Shown: in pieces, positions 25,799 to 35,409 of the stretch
Layout of the letters: each line of letters starts with the position of its first letter
How positions within the stretch are numbered: the stretch's first letter is position 1
From: Amycolatopsis decaplanina DSM 44594
GTDB lineage: Bacteria > Actinomycetota > Actinomycetes > Mycobacteriales > Pseudonocardiaceae
Length of the DNA stretch: 64,000 nucleotides
Direction: 5' to 3'
Assembly: GCF_000342005.1 (NCBI RefSeq)
Contig: NZ_AOHO01000069.1
Location: forward strand, 62,001-126,000
The notes under the pieces: model-generated
Seen by the model: only the letters and a program-made list of their open reading frames with translations
The model's database searches: none
Told to the model about the DNA's origin: nothing
Program-made: the position numbers and the translations under genes

Positions 25799-25823
25799 TT
25801 GACATGGACGTGATCTGTGTCAA
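25799..25823 (+). promoter_or_regulatory. Candidate TetR operator
   Basis: Inverted repeat TTGACA (25799-25804) and TGTCAA (25818-25823), 13 bp apart, directly before the TetR start. TTGACA also fits a -35 hexamer, so repressor binding would block the promoter of the TetR/R2lox pair. Confidence 0.5.
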
Positions 25824-25832
25824 GCTGGGAGT

Positions 25833-26441
25833 GTGGGCGACATCACGAGCTTCTCCGATCGAACCAAGGCCTCTCTGCGGGAGGCTCTGCTCGACGCGGC
25901 CACCGACCTGCTCACCGAACGCGGCTACACGGCCCTGCGGATGGCGGACGTCGCCGCCCGCGCCGGAGTGAGCAGGCAGACCGTCTACAACGAGTTCGGC
26001 AACAAGGGCACGCTCGCCGAGGCCGTGATCCTCCGGACGACGTCGGAGTTCCTGGAAGGCATCCGCCTGCGCGTCCAGGACGCGCGGGACCTGCGCGACG
26101 GGATCCGGGTGGCGGTCGTCCACACGATCGAGCACGCCCGCGAGAACCGGCTCGTCGCCACGACACTCGGCACCGAAGCGGGCGAGGACCTCCTTCCCCT
26201 GCTGACCACCAAGGGCGAACCGATCCTGACCGCGGCCACCGAGGTCGCGGCCGGGCAGTACCGCGAGTTCGAGCCGTCCCTCTCCCCGGAATCCGCCGCG
26301 CTGCTGGCGGAGACCGTCGTGCGGCTTTCCCTGTCCCATCTCGTCATGCCGACGCATTCGGCCGACGAGGCGGCGGCTTCGGTCGTCGCCGTGCTGGCGC
26401 CGGCCATCCGGGCGCTGACCACCGATCAGTCCACAATTTAG
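25833..26441 (+). CDS. TetR-family regulator upstream of R2lox
   Basis: 202 residues. The HTH MADVAARAGVSRQTVYNEFG (about 38-57) is canonical TetR_N. The C-terminal helical ligand domain is not of a known class. The GTG start follows a dyad that is probably its own operator. The R2-like oxidase gene starts 30 bp downstream in the same direction, so this is its likely local regulator. From memory, M. tuberculosis has the same pair (Rv0232-Rv0233), which supports a conserved regulatory link. Given R2lox binds a fatty-acid-like ligand, an acyl effector is a reasonable guess. Confidence 0.9.
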   Translation: MGDITSFSDRTKASLREALLDAATDLLTERGYTALRMADVAARAGVSRQTVYNEFGNKGTLAEAVILRTTSEFLEGIRLRVQDARDLRDGIRVAVVHTIEHARENRLVATTLGTEAGEDLLPLLTTKGEPILTAATEVAAGQYREFEPSLSPESAALLAETVVRLSLSHLVMPTHSADEAAASVVAVLAPAIRALTTDQSTI

Positions 26442-26471
26442 TCCACAATGGAGTGACATGAAGGGTACGTC

Positions 26472-27443
26472 ATGACCGATACGGTCTCCGAACTGCGGAC
26501 CGGTTTTTCCTCACTGCGCGAAGGCGGACTGAATTGGGACTCGTTCCCGTTGCGGCTGTTCGTCAAGGGGAACAAGAAGTTCTGGAACCCCGCCGACATC
26601 GACTTCTCCCGGGAGCGCGAGGGCTGGGAGAAGCTCAACCCGGAGCAGCAGCGGTCGGCGACGTACCTGGTGTCGCAGTTCATCGCCGGTGAAGAGGCTG
26701 TCACCGAAGACATCCAGCCGTTCATGCGGGCGATGTCCGCGACAGGGCGTTTCGGTGACGAGATGTACCTGACGCAGTTCTGCTTCGAAGAGGCCAAGCA
26801 CACCGAGGTGTTCCGCCGTTGGATGGATGCCGTCGGACTGACCGGCGACCTGCACCCGTTCGTCGCGGAGAATCCCCACTATCGCAAGCTCTTCTACGAA
26901 GAGCTGCCACAGTCACTGCGGGCGCTGGAGGAAGACCCGAGTCCGCTCAACCAGATCCGGGCGAGCGTCACCTACAACCACGTCATCGAAGGCAGTCTCG
27001 CGCTGACCGGGTACTACTCGTGGCAGCTGATCTGCACGCAGCACAACATCCTGCCGGGTGTGCAGGAGGTGGTACGCCGTATCGGCGACGACGAACGCCG
27101 CCACATGGCCTGGGGCACCTTCACCTGCCGCCGTCACGTCGCCGCGGACGACTCACTGTGGGACGCGGTGCAGCAGCGGATGGGCGAGCTGCTACCCCAC
27201 GCGCTCGACATGATCCAGTGGGTGCAGAACCAGTTCGAAGAGACTCCCTTCGACTTCGACCAGGACGAGATCACCCAGTACGCGGCCGACCGGGCGCGGC
27301 GCCGGCTGGGCGCGATCGAATCCGCGCGCGGGATGCCGGTGGAGCAGATCGACCTCGACTACTCGCCGGAGGACCTCGAGGAGACCTTCGGCGAAGAAGA
27401 CGCGAAGGCGATCGCCGAGGCCGCCGCCAATTCCGCTGCTTGA
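26472..27443 (+). CDS. R2-like ligand-binding oxidase (R2lox)
   Basis: 323-residue ferritin-like protein resembling ribonucleotide reductase R2. All metal ligands are present: Glu74, Glu107, His110 (FCFEEAKH), Glu173, Glu208 and His211 (DDERRH). Val77 and Tyr168 occupy the positions that form the Val-Tyr ether cross-link in R2lox of M. tuberculosis (Rv0233, V71/Y162), with a constant offset of six. That, and the long C-terminal helix, place it in R2lox rather than NrdB/NrdF. The known family assembles a Mn/Fe cofactor and binds a long-chain fatty acid; the physiological reaction is unknown. It follows a TetR gene and ends at a palindrome. Confidence 0.92.
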   Translation: MTDTVSELRTGFSSLREGGLNWDSFPLRLFVKGNKKFWNPADIDFSREREGWEKLNPEQQRSATYLVSQFIAGEEAVTEDIQPFMRAMSATGRFGDEMYLTQFCFEEAKHTEVFRRWMDAVGLTGDLHPFVAENPHYRKLFYEELPQSLRALEEDPSPLNQIRASVTYNHVIEGSLALTGYYSWQLICTQHNILPGVQEVVRRIGDDERRHMAWGTFTCRRHVAADDSLWDAVQQRMGELLPHALDMIQWVQNQFEETPFDFDQDEITQYAADRARRRLGAIESARGMPVEQIDLDYSPEDLEETFGEEDAKAIAEAAANSAA

Positions 27444-27447
27444 CGTT

Positions 27448-27496
27448 CGTGAAGGCCTCCTTCCCTACTCTGAGGGTAGGGAAGGAGGCCTTCACG
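27448..27496. repeat. Class IV palindrome after R2lox (21-bp arms)
   Basis: CGTGAAGGCCTCCTTCCCTA plus C, a 7-nt loop TCTGAGG, then the exact complement. It starts 4 bp after the R2lox stop and shares the GTGAAGG/CCTTCAC base with 24312-24366. Probable terminator. Confidence 0.92.
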
Positions 27497-27545
27497 GACA
27501 CTTACCCCGCGGCCCTGCGGACGTCCGCAGGGCCGTCCTGAAGTG

Positions 27546-27920
27546 TCAGAGACCGATCGCGCCGAGGGTGCCGCTCAGGACTCCCTGGCCGTCGCCGGTG
27601 CTGGAGTGGGTCTCATATGACCCGGCACCGTCCTGGCCCGCCCAGCCACTGTGCTGCCGGTACCGGCTGTCGCCGTTCCGGTTCGCGGTGGCGGAGGTGT
27701 CGCTGGTCGCGGCACCGTCCGGGCCGGCGGCCGTCGAGTTCTCGTGGAACGAACTCGACCCGCGATGGGTGCCGGCCTGCACGCTGTGCGTCGCTGCGCC
27801 GTCCGGTCCGGCCTGGACCTCGGTGCTGCCATAGCTGTCCGCCGAGGCGATGCCGGCGGCTCCGATCATCAGCGGCAGAGCCAGTGCCGAAGCGACCATG
27901 GTGCGGCGAATCGTACGCAT
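27546..27920 (-). CDS. Small secreted protein with AGPDGA repeats
   Basis: 124 residues, no family recognised. Signal peptide MRTIRRTMVASALALPLMIG then AAGIASA, with cleavage near 27. The mature 97 residues are Ser/Thr/Gly/His-rich and carry three spaced motifs: AGPDGAATHS at 37-46, AGPDGAATSD at 65-74 and AGQDGAGSYE at 94-103, a period of 28-29 residues. Lack of Cys and hydrophobic core residues suggests an extended or calcium/wall-binding protein. The divergent gap to the acyl-CoA synthetase is 164 bp. Function unknown. Confidence 0.75.
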   Translation of the reverse strand: MRTIRRTMVASALALPLMIGAAGIASADSYGSTEVQAGPDGAATHSVQAGTHRGSSSFHENSTAAGPDGAATSDTSATANRNGDSRYRQHSGWAGQDGAGSYETHSSTGDGQGVLSGTLGAIGL

Positions 27921-28084
27921 GAGAATTCCCCTTTTCCTTACGGTTGCGGGATTTCTGTTCGGGACGCTGTCACCGTCCTGATCACAGGCTGCCCGTCGTC
28001 ACGGAGTCCCATGCATACGAAAGTTGTGAACGATCACACCGCGAGAGTGGCCCATCCGACGCGGACAGGCCTCCGAAGGCGCGG

Positions 28085-29743
28085 TCAGGCGTGCTTCGTC
28101 GCGGCCGCCTTTTCCAGGCCGAGGATGCTGATCGACTCCGCCCGCATCTCGACCTTGCGCACCTTCCCGGTCACCGTCATCGGGAACTCCTCGACGACGT
28201 GGACGTAACGCGGGATCTTGTAGCGCGCCAGCTTCCCCTCGCAGAACTCTCGCACCGCTTCGGCCGTCAGCGGCGCCGCGCCTTCGCGCATGCGGATCCA
28301 CGCCATCAGTTCCTCGCCGTACTTCTCGTCCGGGACGCCGATGACCTGCGCGTCGAGAATGTCCGGATGGGTGTAGAGGAACTCCTCGATCTCGCGCGGG
28401 TACAGGTTCTCCCCGCCGCGGATGACCATGTCCTTGATCCGGCCGGTGATGTTGACGTACCCGTCGGCGTCCATGATCGCGAGGTCGCCGGTGTGCATCC
28501 ACCGCGCCGCGTCGATCGCCTCGGCCGTCTTGTCGGCCTGCTCCCAGTAGCCGAGCATCACCGAGTAGCCGCGGGTGCAGAGTTCGCCCGGTTCGCCGCG
28601 CGGCACGGTCAGCCCGGTCTCCGGATCGACGACCTTCACCTCCAGATGCGGCCCGACCCGTCCGACCGTCGACACCCGCCGCTCCACCGAATCGTCCGCG
28701 CGGGTCTGCGTGGACACCGGCGACGTCTCGGTCATGCCGTAGCAGATCGACACCTCCGCCATGCCCATCCGGTCGATGACCTGCTTCATCACCTCGACCG
28801 GACAGGGCGAGCCCGCCATGATCCCGGTGCGCAGCGAGGACAGGTCGTGGGAAGCGAAGTCCGGGTCGGCCAGTTCGGCGATGAACATCGTCGGGACCCC
28901 GTACAAGGACGTGCATTTCTCGGCCGCGACGGCTTCGAGGGTGGCCTTCGGCTCGAACGCGGGCGCCGGGATGACCATGCACGCGCCGTGGGTCGTCGCC
29001 GCGAGATTGCCCATCACCATGCCGAAGCAGTGATAGAAGGGCACGGGGATGCACACCTTGTCGGCTTCGGTGTAGTTGCAGAGTTCGCCGACGAAGTAGC
29101 CGTTGTTGAGGATGTTGTGGTGGCTGAGCGTGGCGCCCTTGGGGAAACCGGTGGTGCCGGAGGTGTACTGGATGTTGATCGGATCGTCCGCGGAGAGCTC
29201 GCTCTGCCGCTTGGCCAGCGGCGCGCGGTCGGCCTTGCCGCCGACCTCCAGCAGTGACGGCCACTCGGGGCTGTCGAGCAGCACGACGTGTTCCAGCGCC
29301 GGGCATTTCGGCCCCGCTTCGGCGATCATGCCCGCGTAATCCGAGGTCTTGAACGAGTTCGCGGCCACGATGAGCTTGATCCCGGCCTGATTGAGCACGT
29401 ATTCGAGTTCGTGCGAGCGGTACGCCGGGTTGATGTTGACAAGGATGGCGCCGATCTTCGCGGACGCGTACTGGACGCAGGTCCATTCCCACCGGTTCGG
29501 CGACCAGATGCCGACGCGGTCGCCCTTGGCGATCCCGAGGCCCAGCAGGCCCAGCGCGAGCGCGTCCACCTCGGCGGCGAGTTCGGTGTAGGTCCAGCGC
29601 TTCCCGGCGGCGCGGTCGACGAGCGCGTCCCGGTCGCCGAAGGCGGCGACGGTGCGATCGAAGTTGTCGCCGATGGTGTCCCCCAGCAGCGGGGTGTCCG
29701 AGATTCCCGATGCGTAGCTTGGCAAGGCGGGGGCGTCGGGCAT
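28085..29743 (-). CDS. Acyl-CoA synthetase (AMP-forming, FadD type)
   Basis: 552-residue ANL-superfamily ligase activating a carboxylic acid with ATP and CoA through an acyl-AMP. The P-loop-like motif [18 protein letters not shown] is at about 190-207, the adenylate motif YGMTETSP near 340, [20 protein letters not shown] near 425-445 and the catalytic Lys in the C-terminal [13 protein letters not shown] medium- or long-chain fatty acid is likely; length and pattern are FadD35-like from memory. The ATG at 29743 follows AGGAG; upstream frame is non-coding. Monocistronic. Confidence 0.9.
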   Translation of the reverse strand: MPDAPALPSYASGISDTPLLGDTIGDNFDRTVAAFGDRDALVDRAAGKRWTYTELAAEVDALALGLLGLGIAKGDRVGIWSPNRWEWTCVQYASAKIGAILVNINPAYRSHELEYVLNQAGIKLIVAANSFKTSDYAGMIAEAGPKCPALEHVVLLDSPEWPSLLEVGGKADRAPLAKRQSELSADDPINIQYTSGTTGFPKGATLSHHNILNNGYFVGELCNYTEADKVCIPVPFYHCFGMVMGNLAATTHGACMVIPAPAFEPKATLEAVAAEKCTSLYGVPTMFIAELADPDFASHDLSSLRTGIMAGSPCPVEVMKQVIDRMGMAEVSICYGMTETSPVSTQTRADDSVERRVSTVGRVGPHLEVKVVDPETGLTVPRGEPGELCTRGYSVMLGYWEQADKTAEAIDAARWMHTGDLAIMDADGYVNITGRIKDMVIRGGENLYPREIEEFLYTHPDILDAQVIGVPDEKYGEELMAWIRMREGAAPLTAEAVREFCEGKLARYKIPRYVHVVEEFPMTVTGKVRKVEMRAESISILGLEKAAATKHA

Positions 29744-29882
29744 GGAGACTCCTGCGTTCGGCGGCATCGACGCGTCGAGTCTAGGAACGTGGCGTGACCG
29801 CGGCCACCTGCAAGTGGAGACCCGTGACACCTCAGGGGAAACCCGGAGGCCGGGGCCGGCCGTGCCCGATATCGTCGAGGAC

Positions 29883-30644
29883 ATGCGCCTCTACATCGTC
29901 GATGCCTTCACTTCCGAGGCCTTCGCCGGTAACTCCGCCGGCGTCGTGCTGCTGGACTCGCCGGGCGACGCGGGCTGGATGCAGTCGGTCGCCGCCGAGT
30001 TGAAGCACGCCGAGACGGCCTTCGTCGAGGTCGGTGGCGAAGGCCCGAAGTCGCTTCGCTGGTTCACGCCGGAGACCGAAGTCGACCTGTGCGGGCACGC
30101 GACGCTGGCGACCACGCACGTCCTCGGCGGGGAGCAGACCTTCACGACGAGAAGCGGCGAGTTGCGCTGCCGCGCCGAAGACGGCTGGGTGTCGATGGAC
30201 TTCCCGTCGGATCCGCCCCGCGAGTCGGACGACGATCTGTCGCCGATCCTGCCGGGCCTGGAGTTCGAGTACGTCGGGCGAAGCCTCCAGAACCTGTTCG
30301 CGGTGGTGGACGACGCCTCCGTGGTCCGCTCGTTGGAGCCGGACCTGGCCGCGCTGCGCACGCACTGGAACGGACGGCTGATGGTCACCGCACCGGGTGA
30401 CGTGGACGGGATCGACTTCGTCACCCGGTTCTTCGCGCCGGGCGTCGGCATCGATGAAGACCCGGTCACCGGCTCAGCGCACTGCGTCCTCGCGCCGTAC
30501 TGGGCCGCGCGTCTGGGCCGGGAAGAGCTCGTCGGCGAGCAGGCCTCGGCACGCGGTGGCATCGTGCGCATGAGTCTCGAAGGCGACCGCGTCCTGCTTT
30601 CGGGTCAGGCGGTCACCGTGGCCAGCGGGGAGTTGCACGTCTGA
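29883..30644 (+). CDS. PhzF-family isomerase/epimerase
   Basis: 253 residues with the PhzF double hot-dog fold pattern: [20 protein letters not shown] at the start, the catalytic Glu in HAETAFVEV (about residue 45), [15 protein letters not shown] and [19 protein letters not shown], a near-perfect family signature. Members catalyse isomerisation by proton transfer; PhzF itself acts in phenazine synthesis, but isolated paralogs like this are metabolic and undefined. The ATG at 29883 is the family start. It overlaps the YccF gene by one base (TGATG). Confidence 0.9.
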   Translation: MRLYIVDAFTSEAFAGNSAGVVLLDSPGDAGWMQSVAAELKHAETAFVEVGGEGPKSLRWFTPETEVDLCGHATLATTHVLGGEQTFTTRSGELRCRAEDGWVSMDFPSDPPRESDDDLSPILPGLEFEYVGRSLQNLFAVVDDASVVRSLEPDLAALRTHWNGRLMVTAPGDVDGIDFVTRFFAPGVGIDEDPVTGSAHCVLAPYWAARLGREELVGEQASARGGIVRMSLEGDRVLLSGQAVTVASGELHV

Positions 30645-31018
30645 TGCGCCTGATCCTGAACGTCATCTGGCTCGTGCTGTGTGGCCTGTGGATGGCCCTC
30701 GGCTACATCGTCGCGGGTGTCATCTGCTGCATCCTGATCGTCACCATCCCGTTCGGGCTGGCTTCGTTCCGGATCGCGGCCTACGCGCTCTGGCCGTTCG
30801 GCCGCACCGTCGTGGATCGGCGCGACGCCGGGGCCGCGTCGACGATCGGCAACGTCATCTGGTTCATCTTCGCCGGGCTCTGGCTCGCCATCGGGCATGT
30901 GCTGACCGGGGTGGCGCTCTGCGTCACGATCATCGGGATTCCGCTGGGTGTGGCGAACTTCAAGATGATCCCGGTCTCGCTGATGCCGCTGGGCAAGGAG
31001 ATCGTCGAGCTTCCGTGA
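30644..31018 (+). CDS. YccF-domain membrane protein
   Basis: 124 residues with two copies of the YccF (DUF307) unit: an N-terminal half [20 protein letters not shown] and a C-terminal half NVIWFIFAGLWLAIGHVLTG, each followed by a re-entrant IPFGLASF or IPLGVANF motif. About four membrane segments. Inner-membrane family of unknown function. It overlaps the PhzF stop by one base and so belongs to the same transcript. A class V repeat follows before the convergent phosphoesterase. Confidence 0.9.
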   Translation: MRLILNVIWLVLCGLWMALGYIVAGVICCILIVTIPFGLASFRIAAYALWPFGRTVVDRRDAGAASTIGNVIWFIFAGLWLAIGHVLTGVALCVTIIGIPLGVANFKMIPVSLMPLGKEIVELP

Positions 31019-31033
31019 CATCTGTCGGGCGCT

Positions 31034-31070
31034 GAAGTCTCCGCCGGGCGCGGGGCGCCCTTGGGGAGAC
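31034..31070. repeat. Class V repeat, copy 1
   Basis: GAAGTCTCCG...GCGCCCTTGGGGAGAC, an inverted repeat GTCTCC/GGAGAC with a GC-rich interior. It ends 5 bp before the phosphoesterase stop. A second copy is at 43208-43244. Confidence 0.75.
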
Positions 31071-31075
31071 CGTCT

Positions 31076-31891
31076 TCAATCTTCGGGTTCCCACGGCAGC
31101 GGGATGATCAGGCAGGGACCGCCGACGAACAACCCGCCGTCGATCCCCAGCGCCTTCCCGCCCGCATAGAGATACGGCCCCTCGATCTGCGCCGGATGGA
31201 TCCCGAGCTGGTCGGCGATGACGCTGTGCCCGTGCACGATCCGCTCTCCGCCGAGCCGGTCCATGAGTTGCTGCGCGACGTCGGCGCCTTCCGGGCCGCG
31301 GAAGGCGTAGCGCGTGGTCATCCGCCGCCACACGTCCCACCAGGCCTGGATGTCGTTGCCTTCGAGGATCTCGCGGCCGCGCGCGTTGATCTCGTCGATG
31401 TCCTCGCCCCAGCCGAGGTACTCGAGCGTGTCCGAGTGCATCAGCAGGTGGTCCGCGGCCAGCGTCAGCATCGGGCGCGACGTCAGCCATTCGATGTGCT
31501 GCGGGGTGAGCCTGTCCTGGTCTTCGAGCAGTCCGCCGTTGATCTCCCAGCTGCGGGCGAAGCTGCGCGGCCCGAAGTCGGACGGCACCTCCGTGTCGCC
31601 GAAGTGGTACATCCCCAGCAGCAGGATCTCGTGGTTGCCCAGCAGCGTCCCGCAGTGCCCGCCCGCGGTGGCGGCCTGCCGTTCCAACCGCATCACCAGG
31701 TCGATGACGCCGACGCCATCGGGCCCCCGGTCGACGAAGTCGCCGAGGAACCAGAGGGTCGCTTCGCCGCCGGCCCAGTCGTCGTCGGAGTCGAGCAGCC
31801 CCTTCTCCCGGAGCGCCTCGGCCAGCTCGTCCCGGTGTCCGTGCACGTCACCGACCACGTAGGTCGGGGACGCGGGCTGATCGTCGTGCAT
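31076..31891 (-). CDS. Calcineurin-like metallophosphoesterase
   Basis: 271 residues of the Ser/Thr-phosphatase-like superfamily. The metal motifs appear in order: VVGDVHGHRDEL (about 13-24), LWFLGDFVDRGPDG (about 47-60), LLGNHEILLLG (about 85-95), then HSD and VHGHSV toward the C-terminus. Two divalent metals are expected. Substrate could be a phosphoprotein, nucleotide or Ap4A; not decidable here. The ATG at 31891 is used, 24 bp inside a longer frame, since the phosphoesterase strand begins directly after. Independent of the flanking HAD gene, 37 bp away. Confidence 0.9.
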   Translation of the reverse strand: MHDDQPASPTYVVGDVHGHRDELAEALREKGLLDSDDDWAGGEATLWFLGDFVDRGPDGVGVIDLVMRLERQAATAGGHCGTLLGNHEILLLGMYHFGDTEVPSDFGPRSFARSWEINGGLLEDQDRLTPQHIEWLTSRPMLTLAADHLLMHSDTLEYLGWGEDIDEINARGREILEGNDIQAWWDVWRRMTTRYAFRGPEGADVAQQLMDRLGGERIVHGHSVIADQLGIHPAQIEGPYLYAGGKALGIDGGLFVGGPCLIIPLPWEPED

Positions 31892-31928
31892 CGTCTGACG
31901 ATAAGCCCTCCGCATGCGGCTGTGCCGC

Positions 31929-32723
31929 TCAGCCTTCGCCGAACGGGTCGGCGGTGCGCCCGACCAGATCGGCGATCGAGTCGATGATCTTGGTCGGCCG
32001 GTACGGGTAGTGCTCGGCGCTCTCCCGCGTGGAGATGCCGGTCAGCACCAGGATCGTCTGAAGTCCGGCCTCGATTCCCGAGTGGACGTCGGTGTCCATC
32101 CGGTCGCCGATCATCAGCGTCGACTCCGAATGCGCGCCGAGCCGCCGCAGCGCGGAGCGCATCATCAGCGGGTTCGGCTTGCCGACGTAGTACGGCGAGC
32201 GGCCGGTGGCCTTCTCGATCAGTGCGGCGACCGAACCGGTGGCGGGCATCGAGCCCTCCATGCTCGGGCCGGTGGCGTCCGGGTTGGTGGCGATGAACTT
32301 CGCGCCGCCCTCGATCAGCCTGATCGCGCGGGTTATGGCGCTGAAGCTGTACGTGCGCGTCTCGCCGAGGACGACGTAGTCCGGGTCGCGTTCGGTCAGC
32401 ACGTAGCCGACCTCGTGCAGGGCTGTGGTGAGCCCGGCTTCGCCGATCACGAACGCCGAGCCGTTCGGCCGTTGCGAAGCGAGGAACTTCGCGGTCGCCA
32501 GCGCGGAGGTCCAGATGGCCTCCTCGGGGATGTCGAGACCGGTCCGCTCGAGCCTCGCCCGCAGGTCGCGCGGGGTGTAGATCGAGTTGTTGGTCAGCAC
32601 CAGGAAGCCGATGTCGTTGGCGCGCAGCTCCTTGAGGAACTCGTCCGCGCCGGGCACGAGGTGCTCCTCCTGCACCAGCACGCCATCCATGTCGCTGAGG
32701 TATGTCCAACGGCGCTCGTTCAT
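31929..32723 (-). CDS. HAD class IIA phosphatase (NagD-like)
   Basis: 264 residues. Motif [20 protein letters not shown] (Asp11/Asp13), motif [10 protein letters not shown], the large C2A cap domain in the middle ([34 protein letters not shown]), motif III Lys in [15 protein letters not shown] and motif [22 protein letters not shown]. This is the NagD/PdxP/p-nitrophenylphosphatase type. Substrate not assignable. The ATG at 32723 has GGTGGGA upstream. It follows the modC stop by 10 bp on the same strand, so it could be read from the mod transcript. Confidence 0.92.
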   Translation of the reverse strand: MNERRWTYLSDMDGVLVQEEHLVPGADEFLKELRANDIGFLVLTNNSIYTPRDLRARLERTGLDIPEEAIWTSALATAKFLASQRPNGSAFVIGEAGLTTALHEVGYVLTERDPDYVVLGETRTYSFSAITRAIRLIEGGAKFIATNPDATGPSMEGSMPATGSVAALIEKATGRSPYYVGKPNPLMMRSALRRLGAHSESTLMIGDRMDTDVHSGIEAGLQTILVLTGISTRESAEHYPYRPTKIIDSIADLVGRTADPFGEG

Positions 32724-32733
32724 GGGTCCCACC

Positions 32734-33798
32734 CTAATGATCGGAGACGGCGTGAACAGCCACGGACGCCGCCTTGACCGAAAGATTGACCGGTGTGCCG
32801 GGTTCGAGCGCCAGTTCGGCGACCGCGGCCGGGGTGAGGTCGGCGGCGAGGCCCGCCGCCCAGTCGTCACCGCGGGACCGGACGCGGATCACCGGTCCGT
32901 GTGGTTCGAGGGCGTCGACGATTCCCTCGACGGTGTTGCGCGGGCTGCCCCGGTGCTCGCCGTCCTTCAAGTACACGGCGACGGCGCTGGGCGGGAACAC
33001 CGCGACCGCCGCTTCGCCCTCGACGACGTCCTCGGCCGGAATTCCGGCCAACTGCCCGCCTGACGTGCGCAAACCACCTTCCACCGCGGTGCCGGGCACC
33101 AGGTTGAGCCCGGCGATCCTCGCGGTGAACGCCGTGCGCGGCGCGGAGAGGACCTTGCGGGTCTCGCCGCGTTCGACGATCCGGCCGCCGTCGAGGACGG
33201 CGACGTGATCGGCCAGCGCCAGCGCGTCGAGCGGATCGTGGGTGACCAGTACGGTCGGCGGTCCGGAACGCAACACCCGCCGAAGGAGCCCGCGGATGGC
33301 GGGCGCCGCGTCGACGTCCAGCGCGGCGAAGGGCTCGTCGAGCAACAGAAGTCCCGGTTCGGCCGCCAATGCCCGCGCAATCGCGACCCGCTGCGCCTGC
33401 CCGCCGGAGAGCTGGGCGGGCCGCCGTCCGGCCAGTTCGAGCGCGTCCACTTCGGTCAGCCACTCCCGCGCACGCCGCTTCGCCTCGGCGCGCCCGGCGC
33501 CGGTCGAGCGCGGCGCGAAGGCGACGTTGTCCAAAGCGGACAGATGCGGGAAGAGCAGGGCGTCCTGGGAAAGCAGGCCGATACCGCGCGCGTGCGGCGG
33601 CAGGCCCGCAAGATCACGGCCGTCGAGAGTGATCCGTGCCCGATTCGGCCGGAGCAGACCGGCGAGGCAGCCCAGCACACTGGACTTCCCCGACCCGTTC
33701 GGGCCGAGCAGGGCGAGCACTCCCCCGCCGGGGACTTCGAAGCCGACGTCCAAGGTGAACTCGCCGCGCCGGAGGGCGATCTCGGCCGAAAGGGTCAC
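32734..33798 (-). CDS. modC: Molybdate ABC transporter ATPase ModC
   Basis: 354 residues. ABC domain with Walker [16 protein letters not shown]-loop [12 protein letters not shown], signature [15 protein letters not shown], Walker [13 protein letters not shown] and His switch VLVTHDP. The C-terminal ~110 residues form a TOBE/Mop-like domain ([34 protein letters not shown]), typical of ModC and used for molybdate sensing. It powers molybdate uptake with ModB and ModA. The GTG start overlaps the modB stop by 4 bp. Confidence 0.92.
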   Translation of the reverse strand: MTLSAEIALRRGEFTLDVGFEVPGGGVLALLGPNGSGKSSVLGCLAGLLRPNRARITLDGRDLAGLPPHARGIGLLSQDALLFPHLSALDNVAFAPRSTGAGRAEAKRRAREWLTEVDALELAGRRPAQLSGGQAQRVAIARALAAEPGLLLLDEPFAALDVDAAPAIRGLLRRVLRSGPPTVLVTHDPLDALALADHVAVLDGGRIVERGETRKVLSAPRTAFTARIAGLNLVPGTAVEGGLRTSGGQLAGIPAEDVVEGEAAVAVFPPSAVAVYLKDGEHRGSPRNTVEGIVDALEPHGPVIRVRSRGDDWAAGLAADLTPAAVAELALEPGTPVNLSVKAASVAVHAVSDH

Positions 33799-34571
33799 GA
33801 CCGGACTCCTTCGAGCGCGCGCGGCCGGGCGAGCGCGATCACCGCGACAGCGACCAGGATGAGCAGCAACGCGAGCGCCACCGCGCTGTCGACGTCGACC
33901 TCGGCCTGGGTGTAGACCTCCAGCGGCAGGGTCCGGGTCACCCCTTCCAGGCTGCCGGCGAAGGTGATCGTCGCGCCGAACTCGCCCAGCGCCCGCGCGA
34001 AACTCAGCACGATGCCCGAACCGAGCGCGGGCAGCAGCAGCGGCAGCGTGACCCGGCGGAACACCGTCCACGGCTTGGCGCCCAGCGTCGAAGCGACCCT
34101 TTCGTACCGGTCACCGGCACCCCGGAGGGCTCCTTCGAGGCTGACCACCAGGAACGGCATCGCGACGAACGTCTGCGCGATGACCACGGCGGCCGTGGTG
34201 AACGGCACCTGCTCACCGGTCAGCGTGGTCACCAGGATGCCCAGGAAACCCCTGCGGCCCAGCAAGTACAGCAACGCCAGGCCACCGACCACCGGCGGCA
34301 GGACGAGCGGCAGCAGCACCACCGCGCGCAGCACGCGAACCCCGCGAGCCCCTGAGCGTGCGAGCACCACGGCGAGCGGGACACCGAGTAGTACACAGGC
34401 CACAGTGGACAGTCCGGCGGTGGTCAGCGAGAGCTTGAGCGCGTTCAGCGAGGACGCCGAGGTGATGAGGCTCGGGAAGCGCGTCAGATCCGAGCGCGCC
34501 AGCAGCCCGACGACCGGCAGCACCACGAGCGCCAGTGCGCAGATCGCCGGCGGCCAGAGCACCCACGGCAC
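33795..34571 (-). CDS. modB: Molybdate ABC transporter permease ModB
   Basis: 258 residues, about six membrane helices, with the inner-membrane coupling loop [20 protein letters not shown] ahead of [18 protein letters not shown], the EAA motif of binding-protein-dependent permeases. It forms the molybdate channel with ModC. The GTG at 34571 follows a GGGGGG site; longer starts would run through a repeat and into modA, so they are rejected. A class II repeat separates it from modA by 76 bp, yet modA, modB and modC remain co-oriented. Confidence 0.9.
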   Translation of the reverse strand: MPWVLWPPAICALALVVLPVVGLLARSDLTRFPSLITSASSLNALKLSLTTAGLSTVACVLLGVPLAVVLARSGARGVRVLRAVVLLPLVLPPVVGGLALLYLLGRRGFLGILVTTLTGEQVPFTTAAVVIAQTFVAMPFLVVSLEGALRGAGDRYERVASTLGAKPWTVFRRVTLPLLLPALGSGIVLSFARALGEFGATITFAGSLEGVTRTLPLEVYTQAEVDVDSAVALALLLILVAVAVIALARPRALEGVRS

Positions 34572-34581
34572 CCCGCCCCCC

Positions 34582-34646
34582 GCAAGTCGGTGCCGTCTTG
34601 CGGTGCTTGCGCGCACATCTATCGCAAGTAGGTGACTACTTGCGGG
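34582..34646. repeat. Class II repeat between modA and modB
   Basis: CGCAAGTAGGTGACTACTTG plus CG (34623-34644) is a self-complementary hairpin. A second, rearranged piece with CCGCAAGTCGGTG and TTGCGG lies at 34580-34603. Its edge is 2 bp from the modA stop. Confidence 0.8.
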
Positions 34647-34647
34647 G

Positions 34648-35409
34648 TCAGGGCGTGCCAAAACCGACCTTCGCGAGTTCTTTCTTGCCTTCGGCACTGA
34701 GGACGAAGTCCCTGAACAGCCTGGCGAGGTCAGCCTGGGGAGCGTCCTTCACCACCGCGATCGGGTAGTCGTTGATCGCGCCCGCCGCCTCGGGAAAGTC
34801 CACTTTGTCCACCTTCGCGGCCGCCGACGTCGCGTCGGTGACATAGACGAGCCCGGCGTCGGCGTCGCCCGATTGCACCTTCGCGAGCACCGACTTGACG
34901 TCCTGCTCCTCGCTCGCCGGCTTGAGCGTGACCCCGGACGACCGCTGGACCTTCTTCGCCGCAGACCCGCACGGCACCTGCGGCGCGCAGACGACCACGG
35001 TCAGCCCGTCCTTCGCGAGATCCGCCAGCCCCTTGATGCCCTTGGGGTTGCCCTTGCCGACGGCGATGGCGAGCCGGTTGGTGGCGAACACCGACGGCTG
35101 CCCGTCGATCACCTCGCCCTTGGCGGCCTTGTCCATATTGGCCTGATCGGCGGAGGCGAACACGTCCGCTTTCGCGCCCTGGGTCAGCTTCTGGACCAGA
35201 GCAGAGGAGCCCTCGAAACTGAACTTCACGGTCACCCCGGAGTTCCGCGCCTCGAACTGCTTGCCCAGCGCCCCGAAGGACTCGGTCAGCGACGCCGCCG
35301 CGAACACGGTCAGCGTCCTGGATTCGGCCGTCGCGGTGACGGGCCCATCCGCGCCGCAGGCCGTCGCGGCCAGTGCCAGCGCGAGCAGGGCGGGGACGAG
35401 TCTCCTCAT
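34648..35409 (-). CDS. modA: Molybdate-binding lipoprotein ModA
   Basis: 253 residues. Lipobox ATAC (Cys18). Periplasmic-type binding protein class II with the ModA pattern: [55 protein letters not shown], then [17 protein letters not shown] and [15 protein letters not shown]. It captures molybdate or tungstate outside the membrane for ModBC. Its start overlaps the HTH-TOBE gene stop by 4 bp, so the order is regulator-modA-(repeat)-modB-modC. Confidence 0.93.
   Translation of the reverse strand: MRRLVPALLALALAATACGADGPVTATAESRTLTVFAAASLTESFGALGKQFEARNSGVTVKFSFEGSSALVQKLTQGAKADVFASADQANMDKAAKGEVIDGQPSVFATNRLAIAVGKGNPKGIKGLADLAKDGLTVVVCAPQVPCGSAAKKVQRSSGVTLKPASEEQDVKSVLAKVQSGDADAGLVYVTDATSAAAKVDKVDFPEAAGAINDYPIAVVKDAPQADLARLFRDFVLSAEGKKELAKVGFGTP

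Noticed and set aside
26472-27443. Ribonucleotide reductase small subunit NrdB/NrdF
   Set aside because: The Val/Tyr cross-link pair and ligand pattern fit R2lox, and no large-subunit gene is nearby.
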